DNA of 64,000 bases from assembly GCF_905220995.1 (NCBI RefSeq), contig NZ_CAJNBJ010000016.1, positions 186,001 through 250,000 of the forward strand, given 5' to 3'. The position numbers were made by a program, and so were the translations under genes. Below, one piece after another: positions 9,059 through 17,458 of this stretch. This stretch comes from Nitrospira defluvii. Its GTDB lineage: Bacteria; Nitrospirota; Nitrospiria; Nitrospirales; Nitrospiraceae. Numbering within the stretch: position 1 is the stretch's first letter; each line of letters starts with the position of its first letter. A model generated the notes under the pieces. That model ran no database searches. It was not told the DNA's origin and worked only from the letters and a program-made list of their open reading frames with translations.

Positions 9059-10251
9059 GAGGCGCTCTCCGGCTGCGTCGGGGCGGCAGTCGGAACGGTC
9101 GCTGCGCCGGCGGCGGGAACCGGTACGGGCTTCACCGGAGCCCCGGGCGCTATTTTATGCAGGCCCTCCACAATGATGCGATCGCCGACATGCAATCCCT
9201 CCTCCACAATCCATTGGTTGCCCTGCCAACTGGTCGCCACAATCTCCCGCATCTCGACCTTATCGTCCTTGCCCACCACAAATACGATGGAGCCCTTGGC
9301 GCCCTGTTGTACCGCACGTTGCGGCACCAGAATCGCCCCGGTCTTGAGCGTGCCCTTGAACCGTACCCGCACGAACTGCCCCGGCAGCAACACCCGATCC
9401 GGGTTGGGAAATACCACCCGTGCCTGTCGTGAGCCCGTATCGGTTTTCAATCCCACATCGAGCAGATCCAAGACCCCTTCATGCTGGTACGTGGTGCCGT
9501 CGACAAACGTCAGCACGCCGCGCAACTGGTACACGCCGGGATGCTGAATCCGTTTGGCATCGGTATCGCGCTTCCGTTTCAGCAAAAAACTCTCCGGCGC
9601 ACTCACGATGACATACATGGGATCGACTTGATGGATCATGGTCAACAGATCCGTTTGCGCCGACACCAATCGGCCTTCATACACACGAGTCCGTTCGATC
9701 ATCCCATTGATCGGCGCGATGATCAGCGTATTGTCGAGATCGAATTTGGCTTTGACGAGTTCGGCTTTGGCCCCTTCCAGAGCGGCCTTGGCCGCCAACT
9801 CTTCGGCCACCGCGTCATCCACGTCTTTCGTACTCACCGCCTGCTCCGCTAACAGCGGCTTCACGCGCGCCAGATTCTGCTTGGCCTGCACCAACCGGGC
9901 TTCCGATTGCGCCACTTTGGCCTTGGCACTCAGCATCGCGGCGTGGAACGGAACAGGATCGATTTGATAAAGCCGATCGCCCTTTTTGACGTCGCGCCCT
10001 TCCTTAAAAAACCACTGTTTCAAAATGCCGGTGACCTGGGATCGAATTTCCACGGGACGCGACGACTCTGCCTGGCCGATGAACTCTGGCTCGTCAGGCA
10101 CATCCTGAGCGGTCGCGACCACGACCCCCACCTCCGGCACCTGAAGTGGCGGAGCGGAACCGGCCTCCTGCTTGCAACCAGGCACAAGTGCCAACGCGAA
10201 CCACCCGCACAACATCGGCGCTAGAGCGGACCATCGCAGTCGCCTGATCAT
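9055..10251 (-). CDS. RND efflux periplasmic adaptor (AcrA/MexA-like lipoprotein)
   Basis: A 398-residue membrane-fusion protein bridging the pump and outer-membrane channel. Its signal peptide ends LALVPGC (lipidated Cys26). Then come the barrel-sandwich half (VEIRSQVTGILKQWFFKEG), a coiled-coil hairpin rich in Ala, Lys and Gln around residues 100-170, the second lipoyl half (IIAPINGMIERTRVYEG), and beta-barrel and membrane-proximal domains. A Pro/Ala tail closes it. ATG at 10251 is preceded by GGAG. First gene of the operon; a dyad-containing promoter lies at 10306-10334. Confidence 0.93.
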   Translation of the reverse strand: MIRRLRWSALAPMLCGWFALALVPGCKQEAGSAPPLQVPEVGVVVATAQDVPDEPEFIGQAESSRPVEIRSQVTGILKQWFFKEGRDVKKGDRLYQIDPVPFHAAMLSAKAKVAQSEARLVQAKQNLARVKPLLAEQAVSTKDVDDAVAEELAAKAALEGAKAELVKAKFDLDNTLIIAPINGMIERTRVYEGRLVSAQTDLLTMIHQVDPMYVIVSAPESFLLKRKRDTDAKRIQHPGVYQLRGVLTFVDGTTYQHEGVLDLLDVGLKTDTGSRQARVVFPNPDRVLLPGQFVRVRFKGTLKTGAILVPQRAVQQGAKGSIVFVVGKDDKVEMREIVATSWQGNQWIVEEGLHVGDRIIVEGLHKIAPGAPVKPVPVPAAGAATVPTAAPTQPESAS

Positions 10252-10543
10252 GCGTACTCCATAAAAAATCTCAATTGGTGGGCGTGCTCATATGAACGCG
10301 AGTCCATCTTACTGGTTGGCTGCCAGGTAAGCAACGGAGTCACAGCCTGTTGGGTCGCTCCGCCCACGTCACATCAGGCGCGCGGAAACACGACCCGGGT
10401 GTGTCGCACTGGCACAGCGGCTGGCGAATGGAAGAGGTGCTGCGGTGAGGCCAAGGCATCGCGGGAGACGGAGGCGGAAGGACAGCCGTCCCTTCACGAT
10501 GAGACAACAAGCCTTCTCCGCCACCGTCATCCCTCGGCGGAAC
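10252..10543. other. Upstream region of the RND operon, otherwise empty
   Basis: Non-coding gap between the adaptor start and the next same-strand lipoprotein gene. It holds the promoter/operator listed separately. The rest (10340-10543) shows short GC-rich dyads but no terminator with a T-tract and no plausible small gene. No regulator gene is adjacent. Confidence 0.45.
10306..10334 (-). promoter_or_regulatory. Promoter with dyad in spacer, upstream of RND operon
   Basis: On the minus strand, TTGCTT (10334-10329), a 17-base spacer and TAAGAT (10311-10306) form a -35/-10 pair about 55 bases before the adaptor ATG. The spacer is a dyad: CTTACCTGG, CAGCCAA, CCAGTAAG (10331-10308), whose arms reach into both hexamers. 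Such placement is typical of TetR/AcrR- or MerR-type control of efflux genes. The pairs are seen; binding is inferred. Confidence 0.5.
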
Positions 10544-10978
10544 CTACTTGATGGCGTGGAGCGTCTCGCGCAGTTCCTTCAACTCGGCCATCAGTAGATC
10601 CAAGTGCTGATCGCGCTGAGGCTGATCATCCTTAAACTTCCAGAGCCGCCGGAAAATCGCACCGAGCTCCTTCTTGTGCGTCACCGCCAGCGCATACGCC
10701 GGAGTCTTGCTTTGCGCATCCGTCACCCCACAAAACGAATCATCCAGAGCATGGAATTGATTGTGGAGATCGTCAAAGGCCGAATCGACACCCTTGCCGC
10801 CCTTTGCTTTCGATGCGGTCGCCTCCATCATGCTGGTCAGATTCGCCATGGTCTCTACCCCGTTGCCCCCCTTCGCCTGCACCGCGTAGTCGCCGGCACG
10901 CGGATAAAACAGGTAGCTGCACCCACTCAGGGTGGTCAGCATGAGCGCCATCATGAGCGATCCGATCACACGTTGCAT
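10544..10978 (-). CDS. Small lipoprotein of unknown function
   Basis: A 144-residue protein with an AAGGAGG ribosome site. Its signal peptide ends LTTLSGCSYL (lipobox Cys20). The mature part holds two copies of an AKGGNGVET / AKGGKGVDS motif near residues 35 and 59. A helical, charged C-terminal half follows (LDLLMAELKELRETLHAIK). No family recognised; probably an envelope-anchored helical protein. Transcribed toward the RND operon but separated from it by 292 bases. Confidence 0.65.
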   Translation of the reverse strand: MQRVIGSLMMALMLTTLSGCSYLFYPRAGDYAVQAKGGNGVETMANLTSMMEATASKAKGGKGVDSAFDDLHNQFHALDDSFCGVTDAQSKTPAYALAVTHKKELGAIFRRLWKFKDDQPQRDQHLDLLMAELKELRETLHAIK

Positions 10979-11162
10979 GGTGTCCTCCTTTGCCGGTCAA
11001 TGATCTATGCCTCATCAGACATTTCGTCACCGCGAAGTCGAGCAGCCGCCAACCAGCCGGCCCGAACAGGTCTACCGGTCCGCGACCGTCCTGATCGGAC
11101 GTGACCATCGGTTTGGGTATGGTCAATCACCGCGCTGTTGGTCGCCCAGGGCCGACAAGGTC

Positions 11163-11762
11163 TTACGGTTTCCTGCTGTAGACGATTTCCAGCACCTTCG
11201 ATTCCTTCTGGCCGTGATGCGCACCGTACATCTCGAAGACCTGGTTATTGTTGTCGACGATCTTCCAGACCGCGCGATGGTGCATCTGTCCTCCGCCCGG
11301 CTCCGGGTGCGAGCCCTTCAGGGTGATCGTCTTGCCGTCGCCGCCTGCGGTGCCTTCCATGATAAAGATGCCCGTGCCCATACTATCCATCCAGGCGGTG
11401 ACATACTTCTTTTTCATATTGTCGTACCCGTCGATGCCGATGCCGGAGAAAGGCTGCCCCATCATCTGCCCGTGATACTCCTGGTAAATGAACCGGCCGT
11501 CCATCAGAGTTTTGATTTCTGCGGTCCCGTCCGATTCCATCGCCGGCTTACCGGGCTCCATCCATTCCTTGGTCTTCGTCGTCCAACTGCCGGCCAGCCC
11601 GGCCAGTAACTTGTGCTGTTCCCCCGGCGTGGCCATCTGCTTCCAGAGCTCCATCATCGCCTGTTCGTCCATCTTCTTTCCGGCCTTCTGCTCTTTGGCC
11701 AGGGCAGGAACCGCTACCAACACGGCACACAGGCACAGCATCGTGGCATATGAACGTCGCAT
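11163..11762 (-). CDS. Secreted DUF1579 family protein
   Basis: A 199-residue protein. The ATG at 11762 is chosen because GGAGG lies seven bases upstream; a longer frame to 11870 has no such site. A cleavable signal peptide covers about residues 1-22 (ending VPALAKE). The body matches DUF1579: HKLLAGLAGSW near residue 50, then a lipocalin-like beta series (MDGRFIYQEYHG, FSGIGIDGYDN, YVTAWMDSMGTGIF). This group is often annotated as a possible small-ligand binder; no enzyme activity is established. It lies on the same strand as the VOC/DGPF cluster upstream. Confidence 0.8.
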   Translation of the reverse strand: MRRSYATMLCLCAVLVAVPALAKEQKAGKKMDEQAMMELWKQMATPGEQHKLLAGLAGSWTTKTKEWMEPGKPAMESDGTAEIKTLMDGRFIYQEYHGQMMGQPFSGIGIDGYDNMKKKYVTAWMDSMGTGIFIMEGTAGGDGKTITLKGSHPEPGGGQMHHRAVWKIVDNNNQVFEMYGAHHGQKESKVLEIVYSRKP

Positions 11763-12004
11763 GGAAACCTCCTTATGGTAAGCGGCGGCCCACCTGACCG
11801 CCGATGTGTTTACCGAAAGCCGGTCGCATCGGTCTGGCTTTCCTGCATGATGCACGTCGCGAACATTCATCGTTTGTACCCGCGTTCAACGCTCGGTACG
11901 AGTAACCGGCCAGTGCGAATTCCACTGGAATGACGTCGCGCCTTTATCTCGGGGCAATTCCTAGCCATGGCCCCTTTCTCCTTTAGGAACGCTCTCCAGA
12001 CTGG

Positions 12005-12412
12005 CTATTGCGCCTGTACGTGAGCAGGATCCATCCAGAACAGCTCCCAAATGTGTCCATCCGGGTCTTCGAAACTCCGGACGAACATGAACCCATGGTC
12101 CTTAGGCTGGTAGGCCTCTTTGCCTCCGGCTTGGAGCGCCTTGTCCGCCATGGCATTCACCGTCGCCTTGCTATCGACGGCCAGAGCGGTGAGCACTTCG
12201 GTGGTCTTGTGAGCATCGGCGATCTGCTTGTTCGTAAACTCCTTGACCTTGCCGTGAGTCAACAGCATCGCGAAGATATCCTCATTGATGACCATACAGG
12301 CCGCGGTCGCATCGGTGAACTGTGGGTTGAAAGAAAATCCGACCGTCCTGAAGAAGGACATGGACTTCTCCAGGTCCTTCACGGGTAGATTCACGAAAAT
12401 CTTGCTGATCAT
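12005..12412 (-). CDS. VOC superfamily (glyoxalase-like) protein
   Basis: A 135-residue protein with GGAGG before its ATG. It opens KIFVNLPVKDLEKSMSFF and ends with DPDGHIWELFWMDP, the two ends of the paired beta-alpha-beta-beta-beta VOC fold. The final Glu of WELFWM is a usual metal ligand in glyoxalase-type members. No Cys/His set indicates a specific extradiol or fosfomycin-type enzyme, so the substrate is unknown. It sits 42 bases downstream of a DGPF gene. VOC and DGPF genes often accompany ECF42 sigma factors. Confidence 0.85.
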   Translation of the reverse strand: MISKIFVNLPVKDLEKSMSFFRTVGFSFNPQFTDATAACMVINEDIFAMLLTHGKVKEFTNKQIADAHKTTEVLTALAVDSKATVNAMADKALQAGGKEAYQPKDHGFMFVRSFEDPDGHIWELFWMDPAHVQAQ

Positions 12413-12454
12413 ACCGGCCTCCTGTTTTGAAACTCTCGCCCGCCGACATTCCGG

Positions 12455-12883
12455 CTAACGGCGCGCGTCAATCTGGTCACGCATCCGTTCTTCTTGCTGC
12501 CTGAGTTCGGGCGTGAACTCCGTTCCGAAATCCTCTGCTTCGAACAGCGGACGAATCTCGATGTCGGAATCCTCGCCGGGCATGGGATTGGGGCAGCGCT
12601 TCACCCATTCGATCGCTTCCTCCATTGAGCGGCATTGCCACAACCAGTATCCGGCCACGACCTCGTTCGTTTCGGCGAAGGGGCCGCTTGTCACGACTCG
12701 CTTGGAACCGGAGAATCGGACACGGGCGCCCCTGCTGCTCGGATGCAACCCTTCGCCCGCCAGCATGATACCGGCGTCGACCAACGCTTGATTGTATTGC
12801 ATCATCGCGGTGAGCAATTCCTGGCTCGGCATCAACCCTGCCTCGGAATTCCTTGTCGCCTTGACCAGAATCATAAATTTCAT
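12455..12883 (-). CDS. YCII-related (DGPF) protein 1
   Basis: A 142-residue protein. ATG at 12883 follows GGAGGCC; a frame extension to 12907 lacks a site. The YCII/DGPF fold is a ferredoxin-like small barrel. Here the signature reads VVTSGPFAETNEVVAGYW, with SGPF in place of DGPF. The C-terminal extension (FGTEFTPELRQQEERMRDQIDARR) is helical. DGPF proteins are linked with ECF42 sigma factors but their biochemical role is not settled. One of three in the cluster, and the most diverged. Confidence 0.85.
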   Translation of the reverse strand: MKFMILVKATRNSEAGLMPSQELLTAMMQYNQALVDAGIMLAGEGLHPSSRGARVRFSGSKRVVTSGPFAETNEVVAGYWLWQCRSMEEAIEWVKRCPNPMPGEDSDIEIRPLFEAEDFGTEFTPELRQQEERMRDQIDARR

Positions 12884-13098
12884 CACTGGCCTCCTTCTCT
12901 GTCTCAAGTCTTCCTATGCCTGGGATTTTTAAACCAGGGCCTCACCTCCCCTGACCAACGAGATACGGAGCAACGATGCAGGCTGTTCAAACGGCTGCTC
13001 AGCAGGTCCACGGCGAGCCATGCCAATGAGCCGTACCCTCTGGGTACGTCGGAACGTCGCGACTGAGAACAGGGCTGACAGCCATGTTCAACAACCTG

Positions 13099-13395
13099 CT
13101 ATCCCCCCGCCATCGCGCCGACAATCAGCAACGCCTCGTTGCCCGTGGCAACAGCCTCAGGTAACAACGCGTCAGCCGGCTCGTGCGAAAAGTCTTCTTC
13201 GCAGGCGAAGAATCGAATGAACGGCCGTCGGCGCTTGCTGGCATGGTCACGAATTGTGCCCCGCAGCACAGGATACCGCGCCTCCAGCGCATCAAGCACG
13301 GCACCCTGCGTCACTGGCCCAACCACCTCCAGCGACACTTCACCGTCAACCTTGGCCAGCGTTCGCAAATGTTGCGGCAAGATCACGCGTACCAT
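13099..13395 (-). CDS. MoaD/ThiS family beta-grasp sulfur-carrier-like protein
   Basis: A 98-residue protein with GGAGG before its ATG. It shows a ubiquitin-like pattern: [23 protein letters not shown], then [17 protein letters not shown], ending exactly in AMAGG. The free C-terminal Gly-Gly is what MoaD, ThiS and related carriers need for adenylation and thiocarboxylate formation. No MoeB/ThiF-type activating enzyme or molybdopterin gene is nearby. It lies directly downstream of the BNR-repeat gene, so its partner may be encoded elsewhere or it may serve a noncanonical role. Confidence 0.8.
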   Translation of the reverse strand: MVRVILPQHLRTLAKVDGEVSLEVVGPVTQGAVLDALEARYPVLRGTIRDHASKRRRPFIRFFACEEDFSHEPADALLPEAVATGNEALLIVGAMAGG

Positions 13396-13410
13396 TGGTC
13401 GCCTCCAGAC

Positions 13411-13640
13411 GTCGTTCGTGTCTCGTAACGCGTCGCTCGCACGAATAGCGAACAGCTTTCAGCGATCAGCCATCAGCGTTCCGTGCTATACGCGATCGGC
13501 TATAAGCTCTTACTCCTCGCTGGCCATTTGCCATCAGCCATTCGCGCTCCTCTGCTGCGTATCTCGTAACGTGTCGCTTGCGGTCACGTCGTTCGTGAAG
13601 CATCGTTCGTATCTCGCAAATAGAAAGCTGCGAGGGGGTT
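13411..13640. repeat. Degenerate short-repeat tract
   Basis: The gap between the BNR gene and the MoaD-like gene is full of imperfect short repeats. TCTCGTAACGYGTCGCTYGC occurs at 13421-13440 and again at 13561-13580. CGTTCGT is repeated at about 13413, 13590 and 13604. GATCAGCCATCAGCG near 13464 resembles GCCATCAGCCATTCGCG near 13530. No open frame or promoter is clear. It looks like decayed copies of an intergenic repeat family. Confidence 0.5.
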
Positions 13641-13651
13641 TTCTTCACGCT

Positions 13652-14836
13652 TCACGACAACACCTGTACCTCTACGGAGAGGACCCCCGGCAAATTGCTC
13701 ACAATCGCCGTCCAGCTGTCGCCCCCGTCGGCCGACGCATAGACTTGCCCACCGGTCGTACCGAAATAAATCCCGCAGGGATCGCAGATATCGACCGCCA
13801 TGGCATCTCGCAAAATGTTCACGTAGCAATGTTCCTGGGGCAACCCCTTGGTCAGCGCTTCCCATTCGTGTCCTCCGGTCCGACTGCGATAGACCCGCAG
13901 CTTCCCGTCCGGCGGATAATGTTCGGAGTCGCTCTTGATCGGCACGACGTAGATCGTCTCCGGTTCGTGCGCATGGACCGTGATGGGAAAGCCGAAATCG
14001 GTCGGTAGATTGCCGCTGATCTCATGCCAGGAGTCGCCACCGTCATCGCTCCGCATGACATCCCAATGTTTCTGCATGAATAACACGTTGGGGCGAGAAG
14101 GGTGCATGGTGATGCGGTGCACGCAATGGCCGACCTCCGCATCCGGATCCGGCAACTCGTATTGGGACAACAACCCCTTATTCGTGGGCCGCCAGGTCTG
14201 GCCCCCATCCTCAGTCCGAAATGTGCCGGCTGCCGAGATGGCCACGAACATGCGGTTCGGTTGCCGCTGATCCAGCAGGACCGTGTGAAGACACATGCCA
14301 CCGGCGCCTGGTTGCCACAGTTTCCCCTTTGCGCTACGTAATCCTGCTAGCTCCTTCCAGGTCCGTCCGCCGTCCGTCGATTTGAACAGGGCCGCGTCCT
14401 CGACACCGGCAAACACCGTGTCCGGTTCCGTCGGCGAGGGCTCCAAATGCCAGACGCGTTTGAATTCCCAGGGACGTTGCGTGCCGTCGTAATGCTGGTG
14501 GGTCGTCAACGGCTTGCCGGTTTCCGCGGACTGGTCGTAGAGAAACATGTTGCTCTCGCCCTTCGGCATGCCGTCCGGCCCCACGAGATCTTCCGGCTTC
14601 GTACCGGGAGGGTTCCAGGTCTTCCCTCCGTCATCTGATCGCTGGATCACCTGCCCGAACCAGCTGCTCGTCTGCGAGGCGTACAGCCGATTGGGATCGG
14701 CAGGCGAGCCGGTCAGGTGATAGATTTCCCATCCGCCCCACAATGGCCCCTGCACTTCCCACTGCGTTCGGGACCCATCCGATGACAAGATGAACCCGCC
14801 CTTCTTCGTCCCCACCAAGACTCGTACTCGACTCAT
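13652..14836 (-). CDS. BNR/Asp-box repeat beta-propeller protein (sialidase-like fold)
   Basis: A 394-residue protein with GGAG before its ATG and no signal peptide. It contains at least five Asp-box repeats: [38 protein letters not shown] and [10 protein letters not shown], spaced along the chain as in a six-bladed propeller. Relatives are often called exo-alpha-sialidase or photosystem II assembly-like, but sialidase catalytic Arg/Tyr residues are not evident. The cytoplasmic location also argues against glycan hydrolysis. It sits between DGPF genes and the MoaD-like gene, so it may belong to the ECF42 regulon. Confidence 0.8.
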   Translation of the reverse strand: MSRVRVLVGTKKGGFILSSDGSRTQWEVQGPLWGGWEIYHLTGSPADPNRLYASQTSSWFGQVIQRSDDGGKTWNPPGTKPEDLVGPDGMPKGESNMFLYDQSAETGKPLTTHQHYDGTQRPWEFKRVWHLEPSPTEPDTVFAGVEDAALFKSTDGGRTWKELAGLRSAKGKLWQPGAGGMCLHTVLLDQRQPNRMFVAISAAGTFRTEDGGQTWRPTNKGLLSQYELPDPDAEVGHCVHRITMHPSRPNVLFMQKHWDVMRSDDGGDSWHEISGNLPTDFGFPITVHAHEPETIYVVPIKSDSEHYPPDGKLRVYRSRTGGHEWEALTKGLPQEHCYVNILRDAMAVDICDPCGIYFGTTGGQVYASADGGDSWTAIVSNLPGVLSVEVQVLS

Positions 14837-14908
14837 ATCTGACTCCTTCCTCTACGAACTCGTACCTCGCGTGAGGCGGTAAGCGAGCAGTTCTTCACGC
14901 TTCCCGTC

Positions 14909-15268
14909 TTATGGCAACCCCTCCACCTCCCGCACCGGCCGGACTTCGACCGTCCCGATGGTGGCTCCAGGCACCCGGGCGGCGATGGCCACCGCTTCCT
15001 CGCGATCCTTCGCGTCAATCAAGAAGTACCCCGCCATCTGTTCTCGTGTTTCGATGAACGGCCCGTCCGTGACGATGGGCTTGCCGTCTCGCACCCTGAC
15101 TAAGGTTGCGCTTGCCGCCGGGTGGACCGGAGAAGCATGAACGTACTGGCCCTGTGTATCCAACTGATGACAGAGGCCGATGGAGTCGGACAGTAGCGAA
15201 CGTTTCTTTTCCTCGCTGAATGTCTCAAACGCCGTTTCATCGTGATGCACCAACAGGATGAATTTCAT
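14909..15268 (-). CDS. YCII-related (DGPF) protein 2
   Basis: A 119-residue protein from the ATG at 15268, preceded by GGAG; the frame extends upstream without support. The opening MKFILLVHHDE and the signature VTDGPFIETREQMAGYFLIDA are classic DGPF features. Adjacent to DGPF protein 3 (34-base gap) and upstream of the BNR gene. The likely dimeric ferredoxin-like fold is known for YCII; catalytic function is unproven. Part of the candidate ECF42 target operon. Confidence 0.88.
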   Translation of the reverse strand: MKFILLVHHDETAFETFSEEKKRSLLSDSIGLCHQLDTQGQYVHASPVHPAASATLVRVRDGKPIVTDGPFIETREQMAGYFLIDAKDREEAVAIAARVPGATIGTVEVRPVREVEGLP

Positions 15269-15302
15269 CGTAAGCTCCATGTGTCGTGAGGCCGACCAGT
15301 GA

Positions 15303-15659
15303 TTAGGCGCAACCGCCTTCTTTGATAGGCCGGACTTCGATGCTGCCGTACCGCGCGCCGGGAAACTTCGCCGCCACACGCAACGCATCGTTCAGGTCTC
15401 GAACATCGATCAACAGATAACCGGCCAATTGTTCCTTTGTTTCGGCGAAGGGCCCGTCGGTGGTCGTCACCTTCCCGTTGCGGACCCGAACCGTCGTGGC
15501 CATTTCCACCGGATGCAATGGCGAGGCAGACAACATCTCACCCTGCTTAGTCAGAGCCTCGCAATAGGCCATCGACTCGTCGGACAACGCGACGCGCTCG
15601 GCCTGCGGCATCGCGTGCAGGTGCTTTTCTTCCATGTAGACCAAACAGAGGTATTTCAT
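15303..15659 (-). CDS. YCII-related (DGPF) protein 3
   Basis: A 118-residue protein with GGGAGG ahead of its ATG. It carries MKYLCLVYMEE at the start and TTDGPFAETKEQLAGYLLID in the middle, with IEVRPI near the end, all DGPF-family hallmarks. It is roughly 40-50% similar by eye to protein 2 and probably a tandem duplicate. It lies 38 bases downstream of the shortened VOC gene and the candidate ECF42 promoter. Confidence 0.9.
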   Translation of the reverse strand: MKYLCLVYMEEKHLHAMPQAERVALSDESMAYCEALTKQGEMLSASPLHPVEMATTVRVRNGKVTTTDGPFAETKEQLAGYLLIDVRDLNDALRVAAKFPGARYGSIEVRPIKEGGCA

Positions 15660-15697
15660 CCTATCCTCCCTCTTCCGGATAACACCTGGAGACCGTC

Positions 15698-15967
15698 CTA
15701 GGTGTTACGTTGCAGCGGCTCCCACAGCCCAAACACATTGCCTTCCATGTCCCCGCAAATGGCGAAGGAGCCCATGCCCGGCACCTCAGTCTTCGGTTTG
15801 CACATCGAGCCGCCGAGTAGCTGCGCCTTCGCCTCCGCCCAACCGGCCGACCGACTGACTGACTGATCGAAAGGACCGCCACATAATCGGTGATGCCCTA
15901 CCCCGGGTACATGCGTCGCCGGCATCGTGCCCGTCTTGGCCGTTTGCGAGCGTGTCATCTTCGCCAT
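15698..15967 (-). pseudogene. Internally shortened VOC (PhnB-like) protein remnant
   Basis: A frame of 89 residues starting at 15967 with a strong GGGGGAGGAT site. The N-terminus (MAKMTRSQTAKTG) and the last 30 residues (CKPKTEVPGMGSFAICGDMEGNVFGLWE) fit a VOC protein of the PhnB/27-kDa-antigen type. Such proteins are normally near 120-165 residues, and the part between, holding the first beta-alpha-beta-beta-beta module, is missing or scrambled. The low-complexity patch SVSRSAGWAEAKAQ, where AGTCAGTCAGTCGGTCGG is repetitive DNA, marks the damaged zone. Probably non-functional, though still open. Confidence 0.55.
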
Positions 15968-16033
15968 GGCATCCTCCCCCTCCGATAGTCGACTCGTGAT
16001 TCCCCTGAGCCCGCTCGCCCGGTTCACAAGATA

Positions 16034-16059
16034 GTCGTCGACTTCGTCCAAAATCGACA
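16034..16059 (-). promoter_or_regulatory. Candidate ECF42-type promoter
   Basis: On the minus strand TGTCGA (16059-16054), a 16-base spacer and CGAC (16037-16034) lie between the sigma-factor gene and the VOC-DGPF-DGPF genes. As I recall, the motif reported for ECF42 sigma factors is TGTCGA at -35 and CG(A/T)C at -10, so both boxes match. Position 67 bases before the first start suits an operon promoter. I saw no second copy in this cluster. Confidence 0.5.
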
Positions 16060-16130
16060 AGGCTCGATTATTTTTCGATACACCACCTGATTCCTCGATT
16101 GTTCAACTGGTTAGGCAAGCGATCGCCTGC

Positions 16131-17399
16131 TTAGGAGCCCTGGCCAGAGACTTCCAGCAGCCGGCGCTCAAGAAATCGCCGTTCTGGCTCCTGCTGGGTG
16201 AGGCTGAGCGCCTGCTTATATGCACGAATCGCTTCTTCGGTCCGTCCCAACCGGCGACAGAGGTCCGCGTGCGCCGCATGGGCCAGGTGATAGGTCTTCA
16301 GCTCCCCCCTCGCAAACAGATCATCGATCAACCTCAGCCCCGCTTCCGGTCCATGAAGCATCGCAACGGCGACCGCACGATTCAGTTCCACCACCGGCGA
16401 TGGTTCAGCTTTGAGCAGCAAATCGTAGAGATCGACGATGCGGCACCAGTCGGTCGCAGCCGCGCTGGCCGCCTGCGCATGGATAGAGGCGATCGCCGAT
16501 TGAATCGCATAGGGGCCGACCTCCCCCATCGAGAAAGCCCGCTGCACGAGTGCCGCCCCCTCCGTGATGTAATCCCTGTTCCAACGTGTTCGATCCTGAT
16601 CTTCGAGCAGAATCACGTCACCGGATTCCGAGACGCGCGCGTCGCGCCGCGAATCCTGCAACAGCAGGAGCGCCAGCAATCCGATCGTTTCCGGGTCTGG
16701 GAGGAGTTGCACGAGGACACGAGCGAGACGAATGGCTTCTCCGGACAGATCATGGCGGGTGACGGCGTCCCCGGACGAGGCGGAATAGCCTTCGTTGAAC
16801 ACGAGGTAGACGACGCGCAGGACCGCGTCCACTCGCCCGGGCAACTCCTCTTGTGGCGGCACTTCATAGGGGATGTGGGCATCACGAATCTTGGCCTTGG
16901 CCCGGACAATTCGTTGCGCGATGGTCGCCGGTTTGGTCAAAAATGCCCGCGCGATTTCTTCGGTCGTCAGCCCGCAGACTTCCCGCATGGTCATGGCGAT
17001 CTGCGCCTCCGGCGTCAGGGCGGGATGGCAGCAGGTAAAGATCAGCCGCAGCCGGTCGTCCTCCACCGATTGTCCGTCGAACAACTCGGCATCGAGGCTG
17101 ACCGAAGCGGTTTCAAGTTGACGGGCGAGTTCTTCCAGGGATGCGTCGAAGCGAGCGCGGCGGCGCATGCCATCAATGGCTTTAAAGCGGCCGGTGGACA
17201 CGAGCCAGGCCCGTGGATTCGCGGGAATCCCCTCCCGCTCCCACTGCTCCACAGCCACAGTAAAGGCTTCGTGCAGCGCTTCTTCCGCCGCGTCGAAATC
17301 GCCGAGCAGACGGATCAGCGTGGCGAGGACCTGCCGCGACTGGGTCCGGTACAGCTCCTCGACCACCGCACGGAGAGATGTGGGTGACTCCTCGCTCAT
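16131..17399 (-). CDS. ECF42-type RNA polymerase sigma factor with C-terminal TPR-like extension
   Basis: A 422-residue ECF sigma factor, about twice usual ECF length. Region 2 spans roughly residues 10-80 (DFDAAEEALHEAFTVAVEQW) and region 4 about 115-170 (AMTMREVCGLTTEEIARAFL, then ATIAQRIVRAKAKIR). After that comes the long ECF42/DUF6596 extension with VYLVFNEGYSASSG, ELNRAVAVAMLHGPEAGL and a TPR-like end (RRLGRTEEAIRAYKQAL). This extension is thought to replace an anti-sigma factor. No anti-sigma gene is adjacent. Neighbouring DGPF genes are the known genomic partners. No promoter of the same type is visible before this gene. Confidence 0.92.
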   Translation of the reverse strand: MSEESPTSLRAVVEELYRTQSRQVLATLIRLLGDFDAAEEALHEAFTVAVEQWEREGIPANPRAWLVSTGRFKAIDGMRRRARFDASLEELARQLETASVSLDAELFDGQSVEDDRLRLIFTCCHPALTPEAQIAMTMREVCGLTTEEIARAFLTKPATIAQRIVRAKAKIRDAHIPYEVPPQEELPGRVDAVLRVVYLVFNEGYSASSGDAVTRHDLSGEAIRLARVLVQLLPDPETIGLLALLLLQDSRRDARVSESGDVILLEDQDRTRWNRDYITEGAALVQRAFSMGEVGPYAIQSAIASIHAQAASAAATDWCRIVDLYDLLLKAEPSPVVELNRAVAVAMLHGPEAGLRLIDDLFARGELKTYHLAHAAHADLCRRLGRTEEAIRAYKQALSLTQQEPERRFLERRLLEVSGQGS

Positions 17400-17458
17400 G
17401 ACAAGGCCCCTCGCGGACAGGTACAGCCGGGTCCCTGCCCGCAGTCACGGGATTCGCC

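Noticed and set aside
16269-17387. Plus-strand open frame of 372 codons
   Set aside because: Shadow of the ECF42 sigma factor gene; no ribosome site or domain.
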